Positions 32,410-41,204 of a DNA stretch of 64,000 bases are shown piece by piece. The stretch comes from Luteimonas terrae. GTDB taxonomy: Bacteria > Pseudomonadota > Gammaproteobacteria > Xanthomonadales > Xanthomonadaceae. The DNA lies in contig NZ_SMTG01000006.1 of assembly GCF_004358165.1 (NCBI RefSeq), positions 1 to 64,000 on the forward strand, given 5' to 3'. Within the stretch, counting starts at the first letter, position 1, and each line of letters opens with the position of its first letter. The translations under genes and the position numbers were made by a program. A model generated the notes under the pieces. The model was not told the origin of the DNA. It did not search any database and saw nothing but the letters and a program-made list of their open reading frames with translations.

Positions 32410-32958
32410 ATGGTCCCGAGCGCCGACCCGATCGCCGACACCCGCCTGTGGCTGGAGCGCGCGGTGATCGGGCTGAACCTGTGCCCCTTCGCCAAGGCGG
32501 TCATGGTCAAGGACCAGGTGCGCTTCGTGCTGAGCGATGCGACCACGCCCGAGGCGCTGCTCGAAGTGCTGGGCGAGGAACTGCTGCGGCTGCGCGACAC
32601 GGCGCCGTCGCAGATCGACACCACGCTGATCGTGCATCCGCAGGTGCTGGGCGATTTCCTCGAATACAACGATTTCCTCGACGAAGCCGACGGCCTCATC
32701 GAGGCGCTGGAGCTCGATGGCGAGCTGCAGATCGCCAGCTTCCATCCCGACTACCAGTTCGCCGGCACCGCGCCCGACGACATCGGCAACTACACCAACC
32801 GGGCGCCGTACCCCACGCTTCATCTGCTGCGCGAGGAGACCGTGGCGCGCGCGGTGGACGCGTATCCCGAACCGGACCGCATCATCGACCGCAACCTGGC
32901 GACGCTCGAGCAGCTCGGACACGCCGGCTGGGCGCGGCTGTTCACCGCGGCGAACTGA
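32410..32958 (+). CDS. DUF1415 protein
   Basis: This 182-residue soluble protein begins with the DUF1415 pattern IADTRLWLERAVIGLNLCPFA and contains QIDTTLIVHPQVLGDFLEYNDFLD and YTNRAPYPTLHLLRE. The family is common in proteobacteria but has no assigned reaction. It starts four bases after the yajQ stop, which suggests a shared transcript. A family B repeat follows it. Confidence 0.88.
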   Translation: MVPSADPIADTRLWLERAVIGLNLCPFAKAVMVKDQVRFVLSDATTPEALLEVLGEELLRLRDTAPSQIDTTLIVHPQVLGDFLEYNDFLDEADGLIEALELDGELQIASFHPDYQFAGTAPDDIGNYTNRAPYPTLHLLREETVARAVDAYPEPDRIIDRNLATLEQLGHAGWARLFTAAN

Positions 32959-32984
32959 GCTGATCCTTCTCGACCGCGGCCTGT

Positions 32985-33063
32985 CCCCGGTGTGGGAACG
33001 CGCTCGCGCGCGAAGGGCCCTCCCGGCAAAGCCCCTCGCGCGCAAGCGCGCTCACACCGGGGC
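32985..33063. repeat. Dyad repeat, family B (copy 1)
   Basis: The left arm CCCCGGTGTGGGAACGCGCT continues into CGCGCGCGA; the right arm CGCGCGCAAGCGCGCTCACA continues into CCGGGGC. They are inverted copies around a short centre (CTCCCGGCAAAGCC in part). The same organisation recurs at 48849-48918. It lies between the DUF1415 gene and the CDF exporter promoter. Confidence 0.85.
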
Positions 33064-33075
33064 ATGGCGGCCGAG

Positions 33076-33103
33076 TTGATAAATAAACATATGTTTATAC
33101 AAT
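33076..33103 (+). promoter_or_regulatory. Promoter of the zinc-exporter / arsR operon
   Basis: TTGATA (33076-33081) and TACAAT (33098-33103) are 16 bases apart, a good sigma-70 match, and place the transcript start near 33110. This rules out the ATG at 33102 as translation start, because it lies in the -10 box. The operator palindrome occupies the spacer. Confidence 0.68.
33083..33098. promoter_or_regulatory. ArsR/SmtB-type operator
   Basis: ATAAACATATGTTTAT is a perfect 16-bp palindrome between the -35 and -10 boxes. Its AACATATGTT core resembles the known TGAACA-TGTTCA-type sites of zinc-sensing ArsR/SmtB repressors. The ArsR gene is the second gene of the operon, so repression would be autoregulatory and relieved by metal. 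Confidence 0.75.
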
Positions 33104-33128
33104 GGCGGTCACCGAGGACTCCGCCGCC

Positions 33129-34145
33129 ATGCCGCACGACCACAACCACGATCACGACCATGCCCACGACCACGGCGCCGGGCACAGCCACGCGCCTTCG
33201 GTCTCGGCCGCCAATGAACGGGGGGTGCTGACCGGCTTCGCGCTGACCGCGGGCTTCATGCTGGTCGAGGTGGTCGGCGGCGTGCTGTCGAACTCGCTGG
33301 CGCTGATCGCCGATGCCGGCCACATGCTCACCGACGCCGCCGCGCTGCTGCTGGCCTGGGTGGGCTTCCGCATCGGCCGGCGCGCATCGGACGCGCGCCG
33401 GACCTTCGGCTACATGCGCTTCGAGGTGCTGGCCGGTCTGGTCAATGCGGTCACGCTGTTCGGCCTGGTGCTGTGGATCGTCTGGGAAGCGATCCAGCGC
33501 CTGCGCGCACCGGGCGAGGTGCTGGCCGGACCGATGCTCGCGGTCGCCGTCGTCGGCCTGCTGGTCAATTGCCTGGTGTTCTGGATCCTGCATCGCGGCG
33601 ACCAATCGCACGTCAACATCAAGGGCGCCACCCTGCACGTGCTCGGCGATCTGCTCGGCTCGGTCGCGGCGATCGTCGCGGCGCTGGTGATCCACTTCAC
33701 CGGCTGGATGCCGATCGATCCGATCCTCTCGGTACTGGTCTGCCTGCTGATCCTGCGCAGCGCCTGGTCGCTGCTGCGCAATGCCTTCGACATCCTGATG
33801 GAAGCGGTGCCGCCGGACATCGACATCGCCACCGTGCGCGCGCATCTGCGCCAGACCGTGCCGGGCGTTGCGGACGTCGACCACGTCCATGTGTGGTCGA
33901 TCACCTCCGGCAAGGTCCTGGCGACGCTGGAACTCACGCTGGCCGACGAGGCCCATGCCGCACGCGTGGTGCCGGCGGTCAAGCGCGCGCTCGCCGAGCG
34001 TTTCTCGATCGGCCACGCGACCGTCGAAGTCGTGCACACGCCGCAGGCGCAGTGCGCGCTGGAGCGTCGCGGCAGGCACACGCACCATCACCACGATCAC
34101 GACCACGCCCACGACGGCCCGCACGGACCGGAGCGCGCGCGGTGA
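33129..34145 (+). CDS. Cation diffusion facilitator, probable zinc exporter (CzcD-like)
   Basis: This 338-residue inner-membrane antiporter exports divalent metal, most likely zinc. A His/Asp-rich N-terminus (MPHDHNHDHDHAHDHG) precedes six membrane helices. Metal-site residues occur in LIADAGHMLTDA (helix 2) and in HVLGDLLGSV (helix 5). A cytoplasmic ferredoxin-like domain (about 235-310) and a second His-rich tail (HTHHHHDHDHAHD) follow. The start at 33129 follows GAGGA; an ATG nine codons earlier overlaps the promoter. The stop overlaps the arsR start (TGATG). Confidence 0.93.
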   Translation: MPHDHNHDHDHAHDHGAGHSHAPSVSAANERGVLTGFALTAGFMLVEVVGGVLSNSLALIADAGHMLTDAAALLLAWVGFRIGRRASDARRTFGYMRFEVLAGLVNAVTLFGLVLWIVWEAIQRLRAPGEVLAGPMLAVAVVGLLVNCLVFWILHRGDQSHVNIKGATLHVLGDLLGSVAAIVAALVIHFTGWMPIDPILSVLVCLLILRSAWSLLRNAFDILMEAVPPDIDIATVRAHLRQTVPGVADVDHVHVWSITSGKVLATLELTLADEAHAARVVPAVKRALAERFSIGHATVEVVHTPQAQCALERRGRHTHHHHDHDHAHDGPHGPERAR

Positions 34146-34438
34146 TGGCCGTCAACGATGCGCGGCTGTCGATCCTCGCCGAAACCTTCAAGCTGCTCGG
34201 AGATCCCACCCGCCTGCGCGTGCTGCTGACCTGTCTCGACGGTCCGGTCGCGGTCGGCGAGATCGCACGTCGCACCGGCGCCTCGCAGCCGCTGGTCAGC
34301 CACCACCTGCGCCTGCTGCGGGGTGCGCGACTCGTGCGCGGTGCGCGACAGGCGCGACAGGTGCTGTACGAGGCCGACGATGCGCACGTGCGCGACATGC
34401 TGCGCGACATGCTCGACCACGCCGGGGAGCATGCCTGA
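34145..34438 (+). CDS. ArsR/SmtB-family metal-responsive repressor
   Basis: This 97-residue winged-helix repressor has the ArsR core (FKLLGDPTRLRVLLTCL, then GASQPLVSHHLRLLRGARLV). The last helix carries D-x-H-x10-H-x2-E (DAHVRDMLRDMLDHAGE), which is exactly the alpha-5 zinc site of SmtB/CzrA; the alpha-3 cysteine site of arsenic sensors is absent. It is therefore predicted to sense zinc or cobalt. It is translationally coupled to the CDF exporter and should bind the palindrome at 33083-33098. Confidence 0.93.
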   Translation: MAVNDARLSILAETFKLLGDPTRLRVLLTCLDGPVAVGEIARRTGASQPLVSHHLRLLRGARLVRGARQARQVLYEADDAHVRDMLRDMLDHAGEHA

Positions 34439-34514
34439 GCACCGGGCGCACGTTCACGTCGACGGCAGACGCCGTGCCCACACTGCGCGTATCCAGAGCC
34501 TCCGGGGGCATCGC

Positions 34515-34913
34515 ATGTCGAGACCAGTTCGCACCGTTTTTCCGATGCTGCTGTTGGCCATCGCCGCGATCCCGAGCGCACACGCGGCCGCCGACGAGGC
34601 CTCGGCCGGATTCACACGGTGCATGGAGGCCGCAGAGGGCGTGACCGTCGACATGCTCAACTGCATCGACGCCGAAACGGTGCTGCAGGATGCGCGCCTC
34701 AACAGCGAGTACCGGCGCACGCTGGCGACGCTGACGCAGGAACGGCAAGCCCAGCTGCGTGCCGTACAGCGCGTGTGGGTGCAGTTCCGCGACGCGAACT
34801 GCAGCTTTCTGGCAGACCCGGACGGCGGCACGCTGCACACGGTGCTGTCGGTCGATTGCAGGCGACGCATGACGACCGAACGCGCTAGCGAGCTGGCCGA
34901 CCTGCGACGCTGA
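34515..34913 (+). CDS. LprI-like (DUF1311) periplasmic protein
   Basis: This 132-residue protein has a signal peptide (PMLLLAIAAIPSAHA) and a mature DUF1311/LprI domain with four cysteines (FTRCMEAA, MLNCIDAE, RDANCSF, SVDCRRR) and the central LNSEYRRTLATL...QRVWVQFRD pattern. Family members include a mycobacterial lysozyme inhibitor; function here is open. The start at 34515 gives a normal signal peptide. It follows arsR by 76 bases and could be on the same transcript. Confidence 0.82.
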   Translation: MSRPVRTVFPMLLLAIAAIPSAHAAADEASAGFTRCMEAAEGVTVDMLNCIDAETVLQDARLNSEYRRTLATLTQERQAQLRAVQRVWVQFRDANCSFLADPDGGTLHTVLSVDCRRRMTTERASELADLRR

Positions 34914-34956
34914 GCACGCACCGCGTGCGTCGCGTCGCGCGGATCCAGCCCGTTGC

Positions 34957-35655
34957 TCAGGCGGTTCGCGCCGTTCCCGGCAGCCAGGGTACGAGCAGGC
35001 CGCGCACCACGTCCAGCGACTCGACGATGCGATGCCCCAGCGCGCGTACCGTGTCGTCCGGCGTCAGCAGATCGGGCACCTGGATCGCGGTCATGCCGGC
35101 GGCCAGTGCGGCGCGCACGCCGGTCGGAGAATCCTCCAGCACCAGGCATTGCGCCGGAACAACGCCGAGACGCTCGGCCGCGAGCAGATAGACATCCGGC
35201 GCGGGCTTGGGCGTGGCGACGTCGCTGCTGGTGCAGACCACATCGAAATGCGACAGCAGTCCGGCCGCGGCGAGTTTGCGCTGCGCCAGTGGCGACCGCG
35301 TCGAGGTTGCGACCGCCCGCGGCACGCCGTGCGAGGCCAGCAGCTCCAGCAGCGCGACGATGCCCGGACGATGCGGCACACCGGCTTCGGCGACCGCGAC
35401 ATAACGCGCATGCCCGTCCTCGAGCAGCGCGTCGGCCGCGGCCGCGCCGATCTTCTCACCGAGACGCGCACGACACACGGCGTCGGTGTGGCCGATCAGG
35501 CACAACCACCAGTCCGGATCGATGTCGGCGCCATGCTCGGTCGCCGCGGCGCGCAATGCGTCGAGGATCGCGCGCTCGGAATCGAGCATCAGCCCGTCCA
35601 TGTCGAAGATCACCGCCGCCGGACGGAACGGCAGCGGCGCGATCTCCACGCTCAT
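34957..35655 (-). CDS. HAD-superfamily phosphatase (beta-phosphoglucomutase-like)
   Basis: This 232-residue hydrolase has motif I FDMDGLMLDSE (nucleophile Asp and acid Asp two residues later), motif II ATSTRS, motif III lysine in TPKPAPDVYLLAAE and motif IV LEDSPTGVRAA. The helical cap between motif I and II is of the C1 type used by sugar-phosphate phosphatases and beta-phosphoglucomutases. The substrate is unknown. Its start overlaps the rsuA stop by four bases, the end of a tightly coupled rsmC-rsuA-HAD group. Confidence 0.88.
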   Translation of the reverse strand: MSVEIAPLPFRPAAVIFDMDGLMLDSERAILDALRAAATEHGADIDPDWWLCLIGHTDAVCRARLGEKIGAAAADALLEDGHARYVAVAEAGVPHRPGIVALLELLASHGVPRAVATSTRSPLAQRKLAAAGLLSHFDVVCTSSDVATPKPAPDVYLLAAERLGVVPAQCLVLEDSPTGVRAALAAGMTAIQVPDLLTPDDTVRALGHRIVESLDVVRGLLVPWLPGTARTA

Positions 35656-36356
35656 CCGGCGTCCATCAGCGCCGCGAGATCAGCCGCGTCCAGCGCACGC
35701 CAGTCGCCCTCGGCCAACCCATCCAGTGCCAGCCCGCCTACACGGCTGCGATGCAGCGCGACGACGTGGTTGCCGGTCGCCGCGAACATGCGCCGCACCT
35801 GGTGGTAGCGGCCTTCGGTGAGGGTAAGGCGCGCGTGCGTCTCGTCGATCACCTCCAGCGCCGCGGGTTTCAGCGGCGTTGTTTCCGACTCCAGCATCAG
35901 CGTGCCGCTGGCGAACAGCGTAGCCTCGTCGCCGCGCAGCGGCTGCGCCAGCATTGCCTCGTAGACCTTCGGCAGCGCGGCCTTCGGCGAGATGATCCGG
36001 TGCAGCAGCTGGCCATCGTCGGTGAACAGCAGCAGCCCGCTGGTCTCGCGGTCCAGCCGCCCCACCGTCGACAGCACCGGCGCGCGCAGGCGGAATCGCG
36101 GCGGCAGCAGGTCGTACACCAGCCGGCCGGTGTCCTTGGTCGAACACGTGTAGCCGGCCGGCTTGTGCAGCATCAGCGCCAGGCCCTGCGGCGGGTCCAG
36201 CGGTTCGCCGTCGACCCGCACGTCGTCATGGCCGACCTGGTCGTCGGCATACAGCACGTCGCCGGCGGCATCGGTGACCCGGCCCTCGCGGAACATCCAG
36301 GCGACCTGCTTGCGGCTGCCGTAGCCGAGATTGGCGAGCAGTTTGACCAGCTTCAT
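35652..36356 (-). CDS. rsuA: 16S rRNA pseudouridine-516 synthase
   Basis: This 234-residue enzyme has an N-terminal S4 RNA-binding domain (VKLLANLGYGSRKQVAWMF) and an RsuA-type catalytic domain with the conserved aspartate in GRLDRETSGLLLFTDDG. It also has the RsuA-like ending LTEGRYHQVRRMFAATGNHV. RsuA modifies U516 in the small ribosomal subunit; the paralogue RluE cannot be fully excluded. The start at 36356 overlaps the rsmC stop by four bases, coupling two 16S rRNA-modifying enzymes. Confidence 0.85.
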   Translation of the reverse strand: MKLVKLLANLGYGSRKQVAWMFREGRVTDAAGDVLYADDQVGHDDVRVDGEPLDPPQGLALMLHKPAGYTCSTKDTGRLVYDLLPPRFRLRAPVLSTVGRLDRETSGLLLFTDDGQLLHRIISPKAALPKVYEAMLAQPLRGDEATLFASGTLMLESETTPLKPAALEVIDETHARLTLTEGRYHQVRRMFAATGNHVVALHRSRVGGLALDGLAEGDWRALDAADLAALMDAG

Positions 36357-37390
36357 CGCGGCTGCTCCGCGTGCACGATCTTGAAGCCCGCCATCGCCGC
36401 GACCTCGCGCACCTGCGCGAAGCGCGCGCCGAGGATTTCTTCGTAGGGCAGATGCCGGTTGGCGACCAGCCACAACTGACCGCCCGGCTTCAGCGCGCCG
36501 GCCGCGGCCGCGATGAAGGCACGTCCGATGTCGGGCCGTTCGCTGCGACCCTGGGCATGGAAGGGCGGATTGCTGACGATGGCGTCGTAGCGGCGCGACA
36601 GGCCACGCGTCACGTCGGCCCACTGGAAGTCCAGCGTCACGTCGTCGCGCAGACCCGTGAGGTTGCGGCGTGCCAGCGCCAGCGCGCGGCCTTCGGCCTC
36701 GACGACGTCCAACGCGCGGATGCCCGCGCAGCGTTGCAGCAGTTCCGCCGACAGGAATCCGTAGCCGGCGCCGAGATCGGCGACGTGGCCCGACAGCGTG
36801 TCCGGCAGTTGCGCGGCCAGCAGTGCGGATGCCGGGTCGATGCGATCCCAGGCGAACACGCCGGGCCGGCTGACGAAGCGGCCGCCGAGAATTGCGCGCG
36901 GCGCGTCGAGCGCGGCCCAGCGTGCGAGCAGCGCGGTGTCGGCGCGATCGTCGCGCTGCGCCCAGAACACGCGGCACTTGTGCTTGCTCTGCACGGCGAT
37001 GTTGCCGGCGAGTCTGGCCAGATCGTCCTGCGACGATTTCGCGCCCTCGTCGTTGGCGACACTCGCGACGACCCAGCCGCCCGGCGCGGTCGCCTGCAAC
37101 GCGCGCGCCAGTTCGGCGCGCGCCTCGTCGCGCTGTCGCGGGGGCAACACGAGGACCAGCAAACGCTGCGGCAGCGCGTCTTCCGGGTCGACCGGCAAGG
37201 TCTCGAAGCCGGCGCGCTGCAGCTCGGCGTGCGCCGGCGCGAAACTCTGCGCGCACAGCAATCCGGGCCAGCGACCGCCGGTGGTCGCCACGCCGGCCCG
37301 CGCACGCAGGAACAGCGCGCCCTCGGACGGCCACGGCAGCAGGCGCTGCTCGAACGGCAGGAACAGGGCATCGAGGGCGGGATCGGACAT
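36353..37390 (-). CDS. rsmC: 16S rRNA (guanine-1207-N2)-methyltransferase-like protein
   Basis: This 345-residue protein has the two-lobed RsmC layout: a degenerate N-terminal methyltransferase-like lobe (1-170) and an active C-terminal lobe with SAM motif VADLGAGYGFLSAEL and the catalytic motif SNPPFH, typical of base N-methylation. Residues EGRALALARRNL form motif II. The start MSDPALDALFLPFEQ at 37390 fits the family; the upstream frame is intergenic. It leads the coupled group with rsuA and the HAD gene. Confidence 0.88.
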   Translation of the reverse strand: MSDPALDALFLPFEQRLLPWPSEGALFLRARAGVATTGGRWPGLLCAQSFAPAHAELQRAGFETLPVDPEDALPQRLLVLVLPPRQRDEARAELARALQATAPGGWVVASVANDEGAKSSQDDLARLAGNIAVQSKHKCRVFWAQRDDRADTALLARWAALDAPRAILGGRFVSRPGVFAWDRIDPASALLAAQLPDTLSGHVADLGAGYGFLSAELLQRCAGIRALDVVEAEGRALALARRNLTGLRDDVTLDFQWADVTRGLSRRYDAIVSNPPFHAQGRSERPDIGRAFIAAAAGALKPGGQLWLVANRHLPYEEILGARFAQVREVAAMAGFKIVHAEQPR

Positions 37391-37567
37391 GCGGATCGAA
37401 AAGCGTCGAAGGCGGCCGCGCATTCTACCGGGGCGACTCCGGCGTCCCGCAGACGCGCTTGCCGTCACGGATCGGACCGGACGCACGCTTGGGCAACATC
37501 CCATTGATGTTTCGCCAACATCCGCGCCGCCACGATGACCGGCATCCCCCGAACCGAGGAGTCCGCA

Positions 37568-37831
37568 ATGCCCATCCATGCCCTGTTCGTCGGCGGCACG
37601 ATCGACAACAGCGAACTCGATCTCGACGGTCCCGAGCCGCCGGTCCGCTATCCGCCCGACACCGGCGGCGGCCAGTCCCGCTACCGCCTGCACGCGATCG
37701 GACGTCGCGACGACGAAGTCGTCTACGCCGTCTACGGCGGGCCGGACATCGCCCATGAAGAGGTCCAGCGCATCAGCGAGGAGCGCGATTACGCGCGCCG
37801 CTTCGAGGCCAGCGAGACGATCGTCGGCTGA
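37568..37831 (+). CDS. Small conserved-looking protein of unknown function
   Basis: This 87-residue protein starts at an ATG with a strong GAGGAG site six bases ahead. It begins MPIHALFVGGTIDNSELDLD and contains PPDTGGGQSRYRLHAIGRRDDEVVYAVYGG. There is no signal peptide or membrane helix. The composition is acidic and codon use matches its neighbours. I do not recognise the family. It stands alone on the plus strand between two minus-strand operons. Confidence 0.68.
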   Translation: MPIHALFVGGTIDNSELDLDGPEPPVRYPPDTGGGQSRYRLHAIGRRDDEVVYAVYGGPDIAHEEVQRISEERDYARRFEASETIVG

Positions 37832-37837
37832 TCCACC

Positions 37838-37866
37838 GCGCGCCCGGCCTCGATCGCCGGGCGCGC
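37838..37866. terminator. Hairpin between convergent genes
   Basis: GCGCGCCCGGC and GCCGGGCGCGC form a perfect 11-bp stem with a 7-base loop between the small gene (+) and the YbbP-like permease (-). There is no T tract on either side, so it may only partly terminate transcription or stabilise 3' ends. Confidence 0.5.
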
Positions 37867-37870
37867 ATTG

Positions 37871-40399
37871 TCATTCCTGCAATGCGCGCAGCGTCACCGA
37901 CGGCGGCGCATCGAGCACGCGGCGCGTGGCCCATAGCCCGGCGAGCAGAGTCATCAGCACGCCGATGCCGCCGCCGACCGCGGCCAGGGTCCAGTTCGGC
38001 GTCCACGGCAAATCGAACACCTGCACCGCGATCACGCCGGCCAGCACCGACGCCGCGATGGCCGCGACCAGGCCCGCGAGCAGGCCGATCGCCGCGAATT
38101 CCGAGGCCTGCGCGAGCCGCAACTGCGCCCGCTTGCCACCGAGCACCCGCATCACGCCGCCTTCCAGCAGACGCTCGTCCTGGCTGGCGCTGACCGCCGC
38201 CAGCAGCACCAGCACGCCGGCGGCGAGCGAGAACCAGAACACCACCTGCACCACCGTCGACACCTGGTCGGCGGTGCTGCGCACCTGGGTCAGTACCGCG
38301 TCGATGTCGACGACCGAGAGGTTCGGGAACTGCTGCACGAGATCGGCGGTGAACCGCGGCCGGTCGGGCGGCACGCGCACGGCTGTGATGTGGCTGGCCG
38401 GATACGCATCCAGCGCGCCGGGCGAGGCGACGACGAAGAAGTTCGGCCGGAAACTCTCCCACTCGATGCTGCGGAAACTCGTGATCGGCGCCTCGAAGCG
38501 CTGGCCGGCGATGTCGAAGGTGATGCGGTCGCCGAGCTGCCATCCCAGATCCTTGGCGAAGCCTTCCTCGACCGAGATCTCCGGCGTCGCCGGCGCCGTG
38601 TCGCCCCAGAAGGTGCCGGCGGTGACGCGGTTGTCGTCGCGCAGATCGCTTTGCATCGACAGGTTGAACTCGCGCTCGGCGCGGCGCTGCGCCTGCCTGT
38701 CCTGCGCCTCGTCGCCGGTCCTGTCGGCGTAATCGGCGCCGGTGACCGGTGCGCCGTTCCGCTCGATCAGGCGCGCGCGGATCATCGGGAACAGCACCGG
38801 CGGCTCGACCGACTGCGACGCGATGAAGTCACGCACCGGGTCGAGCTGGTCGGGCTGCACGTTGATGATGAAGCGGTTGGGCGCTTCCTGGCCGAGCGCG
38901 AGCTGCCAGCGGTCGAGCAGATCGGTGCGCACGAAGGTCAGCAGCAGCAATGCCATCAGGCCCAGGCCCAGCGCGGTGACCTGGGCGACGCTGGTGCCGG
39001 CGCGCCGGCTCACGTTCGCCAGGCCGTAGCGCAGGCTGCCGCGCAGCCGCGTGCGCAGCGCGCGCACCAGTGCGATCAGCCCCCAGGCCAGCAGTGCGAG
39101 CACCGCGAACGTCGCGGCGATGCCGGCCAGCATCGCGCCGCCCAGCGTCGCCGAGCCGGCCTTCCACCACAGCAACGCGGCGAGACCGACGAAGCCGGTC
39201 GCACCGACCAGCCATGCGCTCGGTTCGAAACCGCCGAGATCGCGCCGCAGCACGCGCAACGCCGGCACGCGGCGCAATGCCAGCACCGGCGGCGCACCGA
39301 AGGCCATCAGCACGACCAGGCCCACGCCGTAACCCTGCAGCGCCGGCATCAGGCCCGCGGCCGGAATCGACAGGCCCAGCATCGATTCGAGCCAGCGACC
39401 GACGCCCCACTGCAGACCGAACGCGATCACCACGCCCAGCGTGCAGGCCATCAGTCCGAGCAGCAGCAGTTCGCCGACGTGGATGCCGACCAGCGTCCGC
39501 TGCTGTGCGCCCATGCAGCGCATCACCGCAACCGACGACAGGTGCCGCGCCGAGTGCTGGCGCGCGGCCATCGCCACCGCCACCGCAGCGAGGATCACCG
39601 AGACCAGCGCGGCCAGACCAAGGAAACGGCCGGCGCGGTCGAGCGAGGAGCGCACTTCCGGGCGCGCGTCGCTGATCGTCTCGACGCGCTGACCGCGACC
39701 GAGCTGTTCGCGTGCGACACGCGCGAAGCCGTCGACCGCGTTCGCGTCGCCGGCGATGACGAGCCGGTAGCGGATGCGGCTGCCCGGCTGGATCAGCCCG
39801 GTGGACTCCAGATCGGACAGGTGCAGGAAGACCTTGGGCGCGACGTTGAAGTAGTCGATCGACGCGTCGGGTTCCTGCAGCACCAGCGCGGTCAGCCGGA
39901 AGCTGCGGTTGCCGAGCGTGACCGTGTCGCCGACCGATGCGCCCAGCGTGTCGGCACCCGCGCGGCTCATCCACGCGGTGCCGGCCTCGGGCACGGCCTC
40001 GGCGTCGCGCTCGACGCCATCGGCGCCGGCGATGCGGAAGCTGCCGCGCAGCGGAAAGCCGTCGCCCAGCGCGCGCACGTCGCCGAGCTGCAGGTTGGCG
40101 GTCTCGCCCGCGCCGACGCGGATCATGCTGTCGAGTTCGATGGTGTCGACCGACTGCAGACCGGGCGCATTCGCCGCGTCGCGGATCGCGCCAGCGATCG
40201 GCGCATCGCCGCGCACGACCGCATCGCCGCCCAGCAGGCGGTTGGCCTCGATCGCCAGCGCGCGCTCGGCGCGGTCGGTGACGAAGCCGACCGCGGTGAC
40301 CGCGACGACGGCGAGCACGAGGGCCGCGAACAGGATGCGGATGTCGCCGGCCGCGAAGTCGCGACGCAACTGGCGCCAGGCCAGGCCTGCGGTCCTCAT
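37871..40399 (-). CDS. YbbP-like ABC transporter permease (FtsX family)
   Basis: This 842-residue inner-membrane protein has the YbbP layout: one N-terminal helix (about 24-44), a periplasmic domain, three helices with FtsX domain 1 (about 255-380), further helices, a second periplasmic domain and a C-terminal FtsX domain (about 710-840). It ends [11 protein letters not shown]. With the ATPase encoded upstream it forms a YbbAP-type complex. The pair lies divergent from a TesA-like lipase, as in E. coli, which hints at a lipid-related role. The start overlaps the ATPase stop by four bases. Confidence 0.9.
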   Translation of the reverse strand: MRTAGLAWRQLRRDFAAGDIRILFAALVLAVVAVTAVGFVTDRAERALAIEANRLLGGDAVVRGDAPIAGAIRDAANAPGLQSVDTIELDSMIRVGAGETANLQLGDVRALGDGFPLRGSFRIAGADGVERDAEAVPEAGTAWMSRAGADTLGASVGDTVTLGNRSFRLTALVLQEPDASIDYFNVAPKVFLHLSDLESTGLIQPGSRIRYRLVIAGDANAVDGFARVAREQLGRGQRVETISDARPEVRSSLDRAGRFLGLAALVSVILAAVAVAMAARQHSARHLSSVAVMRCMGAQQRTLVGIHVGELLLLGLMACTLGVVIAFGLQWGVGRWLESMLGLSIPAAGLMPALQGYGVGLVVLMAFGAPPVLALRRVPALRVLRRDLGGFEPSAWLVGATGFVGLAALLWWKAGSATLGGAMLAGIAATFAVLALLAWGLIALVRALRTRLRGSLRYGLANVSRRAGTSVAQVTALGLGLMALLLLTFVRTDLLDRWQLALGQEAPNRFIINVQPDQLDPVRDFIASQSVEPPVLFPMIRARLIERNGAPVTGADYADRTGDEAQDRQAQRRAEREFNLSMQSDLRDDNRVTAGTFWGDTAPATPEISVEEGFAKDLGWQLGDRITFDIAGQRFEAPITSFRSIEWESFRPNFFVVASPGALDAYPASHITAVRVPPDRPRFTADLVQQFPNLSVVDIDAVLTQVRSTADQVSTVVQVVFWFSLAAGVLVLLAAVSASQDERLLEGGVMRVLGGKRAQLRLAQASEFAAIGLLAGLVAAIAASVLAGVIAVQVFDLPWTPNWTLAAVGGGIGVLMTLLAGLWATRRVLDAPPSVTLRALQE

Positions 40400-41133
40400 G
40401 CGGCGACGGCCTCGTCGGCGACTAGACGGCCGCTGTCGATGCGCAGGCGGCGCGCGCAACGCGCGGCGAGGCGGTCGTCGTGCGTCACCAGCACCAGCGT
40501 GGTCCCGGCATCGGCATTGAGCGCGAACAGCAGGTCGACGATCGCCTGTCCGGTCGCGGTGTCGAGATTGCCGGTGGGCTCGTCGGCGAACAGCAGCGAG
40601 GGCCGGGTCACGAAGGCACGCGCAAGTGCGACGCGCTGCTGTTCGCCGCCGGAGAGCTGACGCGGGTAATGGCCGAGGCGTTCGCCCAGACCGACACGCG
40701 CGAGCACATCGCGCGCCGGACCTTCGACATCGCGATCGCCGCGCAGCTCCAGCGGCAGCATCACGTTCTCGAGTGCGGTCAGCGACGGCAGCAGCTGGAA
40801 GCTCTGGAACACGAAGCCGACCTTCTCGCCGCGCACCTGCGCGCGGCCGTCCTCGTCGAGCGTGGAGATCGGCGCGCCGTCGAGCAGCACGCGGCCCGTG
40901 CTCGGCGTGTCGAGTCCGGCCAGCAGCGACAGCAGCGTGCTCTTGCCCGATCCCGACGCGCCGACGATGGCGACGGTGTCACCGTGCCCGACGCGGAAGC
41001 CGACGTCCTGCAGGATCGTCAGCGGCCCCGACGGCAGCGCCACCTGCTTGCCGAGCCCGTCGACGTCGAGCGCGTCGGCGGTGGTGAGGCGGGGCGTGCT
41101 CTGCTCAGCTTGCGTGGGGCGTCCGTCGTGCAT
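40396..41133 (-). CDS. YbbA-like ABC transporter ATP-binding protein
   Basis: This 245-residue ATPase has Walker A GASGSGKS, signature [14 protein letters not shown], Walker [13 protein letters not shown] and an H-loop in [16 protein letters not shown]. It is encoded just upstream of, and overlapping, the YbbP-like permease. The start at 41133 ([11 protein letters not shown]) gives a normal length; the upstream frame runs into the divergent tesA region. Only 71 bases separate it from the divergent tesA gene, so the promoters overlap. Confidence 0.92.
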   Translation of the reverse strand: MHDGRPTQAEQSTPRLTTADALDVDGLGKQVALPSGPLTILQDVGFRVGHGDTVAIVGASGSGKSTLLSLLAGLDTPSTGRVLLDGAPISTLDEDGRAQVRGEKVGFVFQSFQLLPSLTALENVMLPLELRGDRDVEGPARDVLARVGLGERLGHYPRQLSGGEQQRVALARAFVTRPSLLFADEPTGNLDTATGQAIVDLLFALNADAGTTLVLVTHDDRLAARCARRLRIDSGRLVADEAVAA

Positions 41134-41204
41134 ATAGATCCTTCGCTGTTTCGAATCGCCGGCCTGCCGTTGCGGCAACGCCGGATCAACCGGAGACGTG
41201 GGTG

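Noticed and set aside
33102-33128. Upstream ATG as start of the CDF exporter
   Set aside because: This ATG lies in the predicted -10 box. The ATG at 33129 has a GAGGA site and directly begins the His-rich tail.
38390-40660. Long open frame (756 codons) opposite the YbbP-like permease
   Set aside because: Antisense shadow; the permease on the other strand has clear domain structure.
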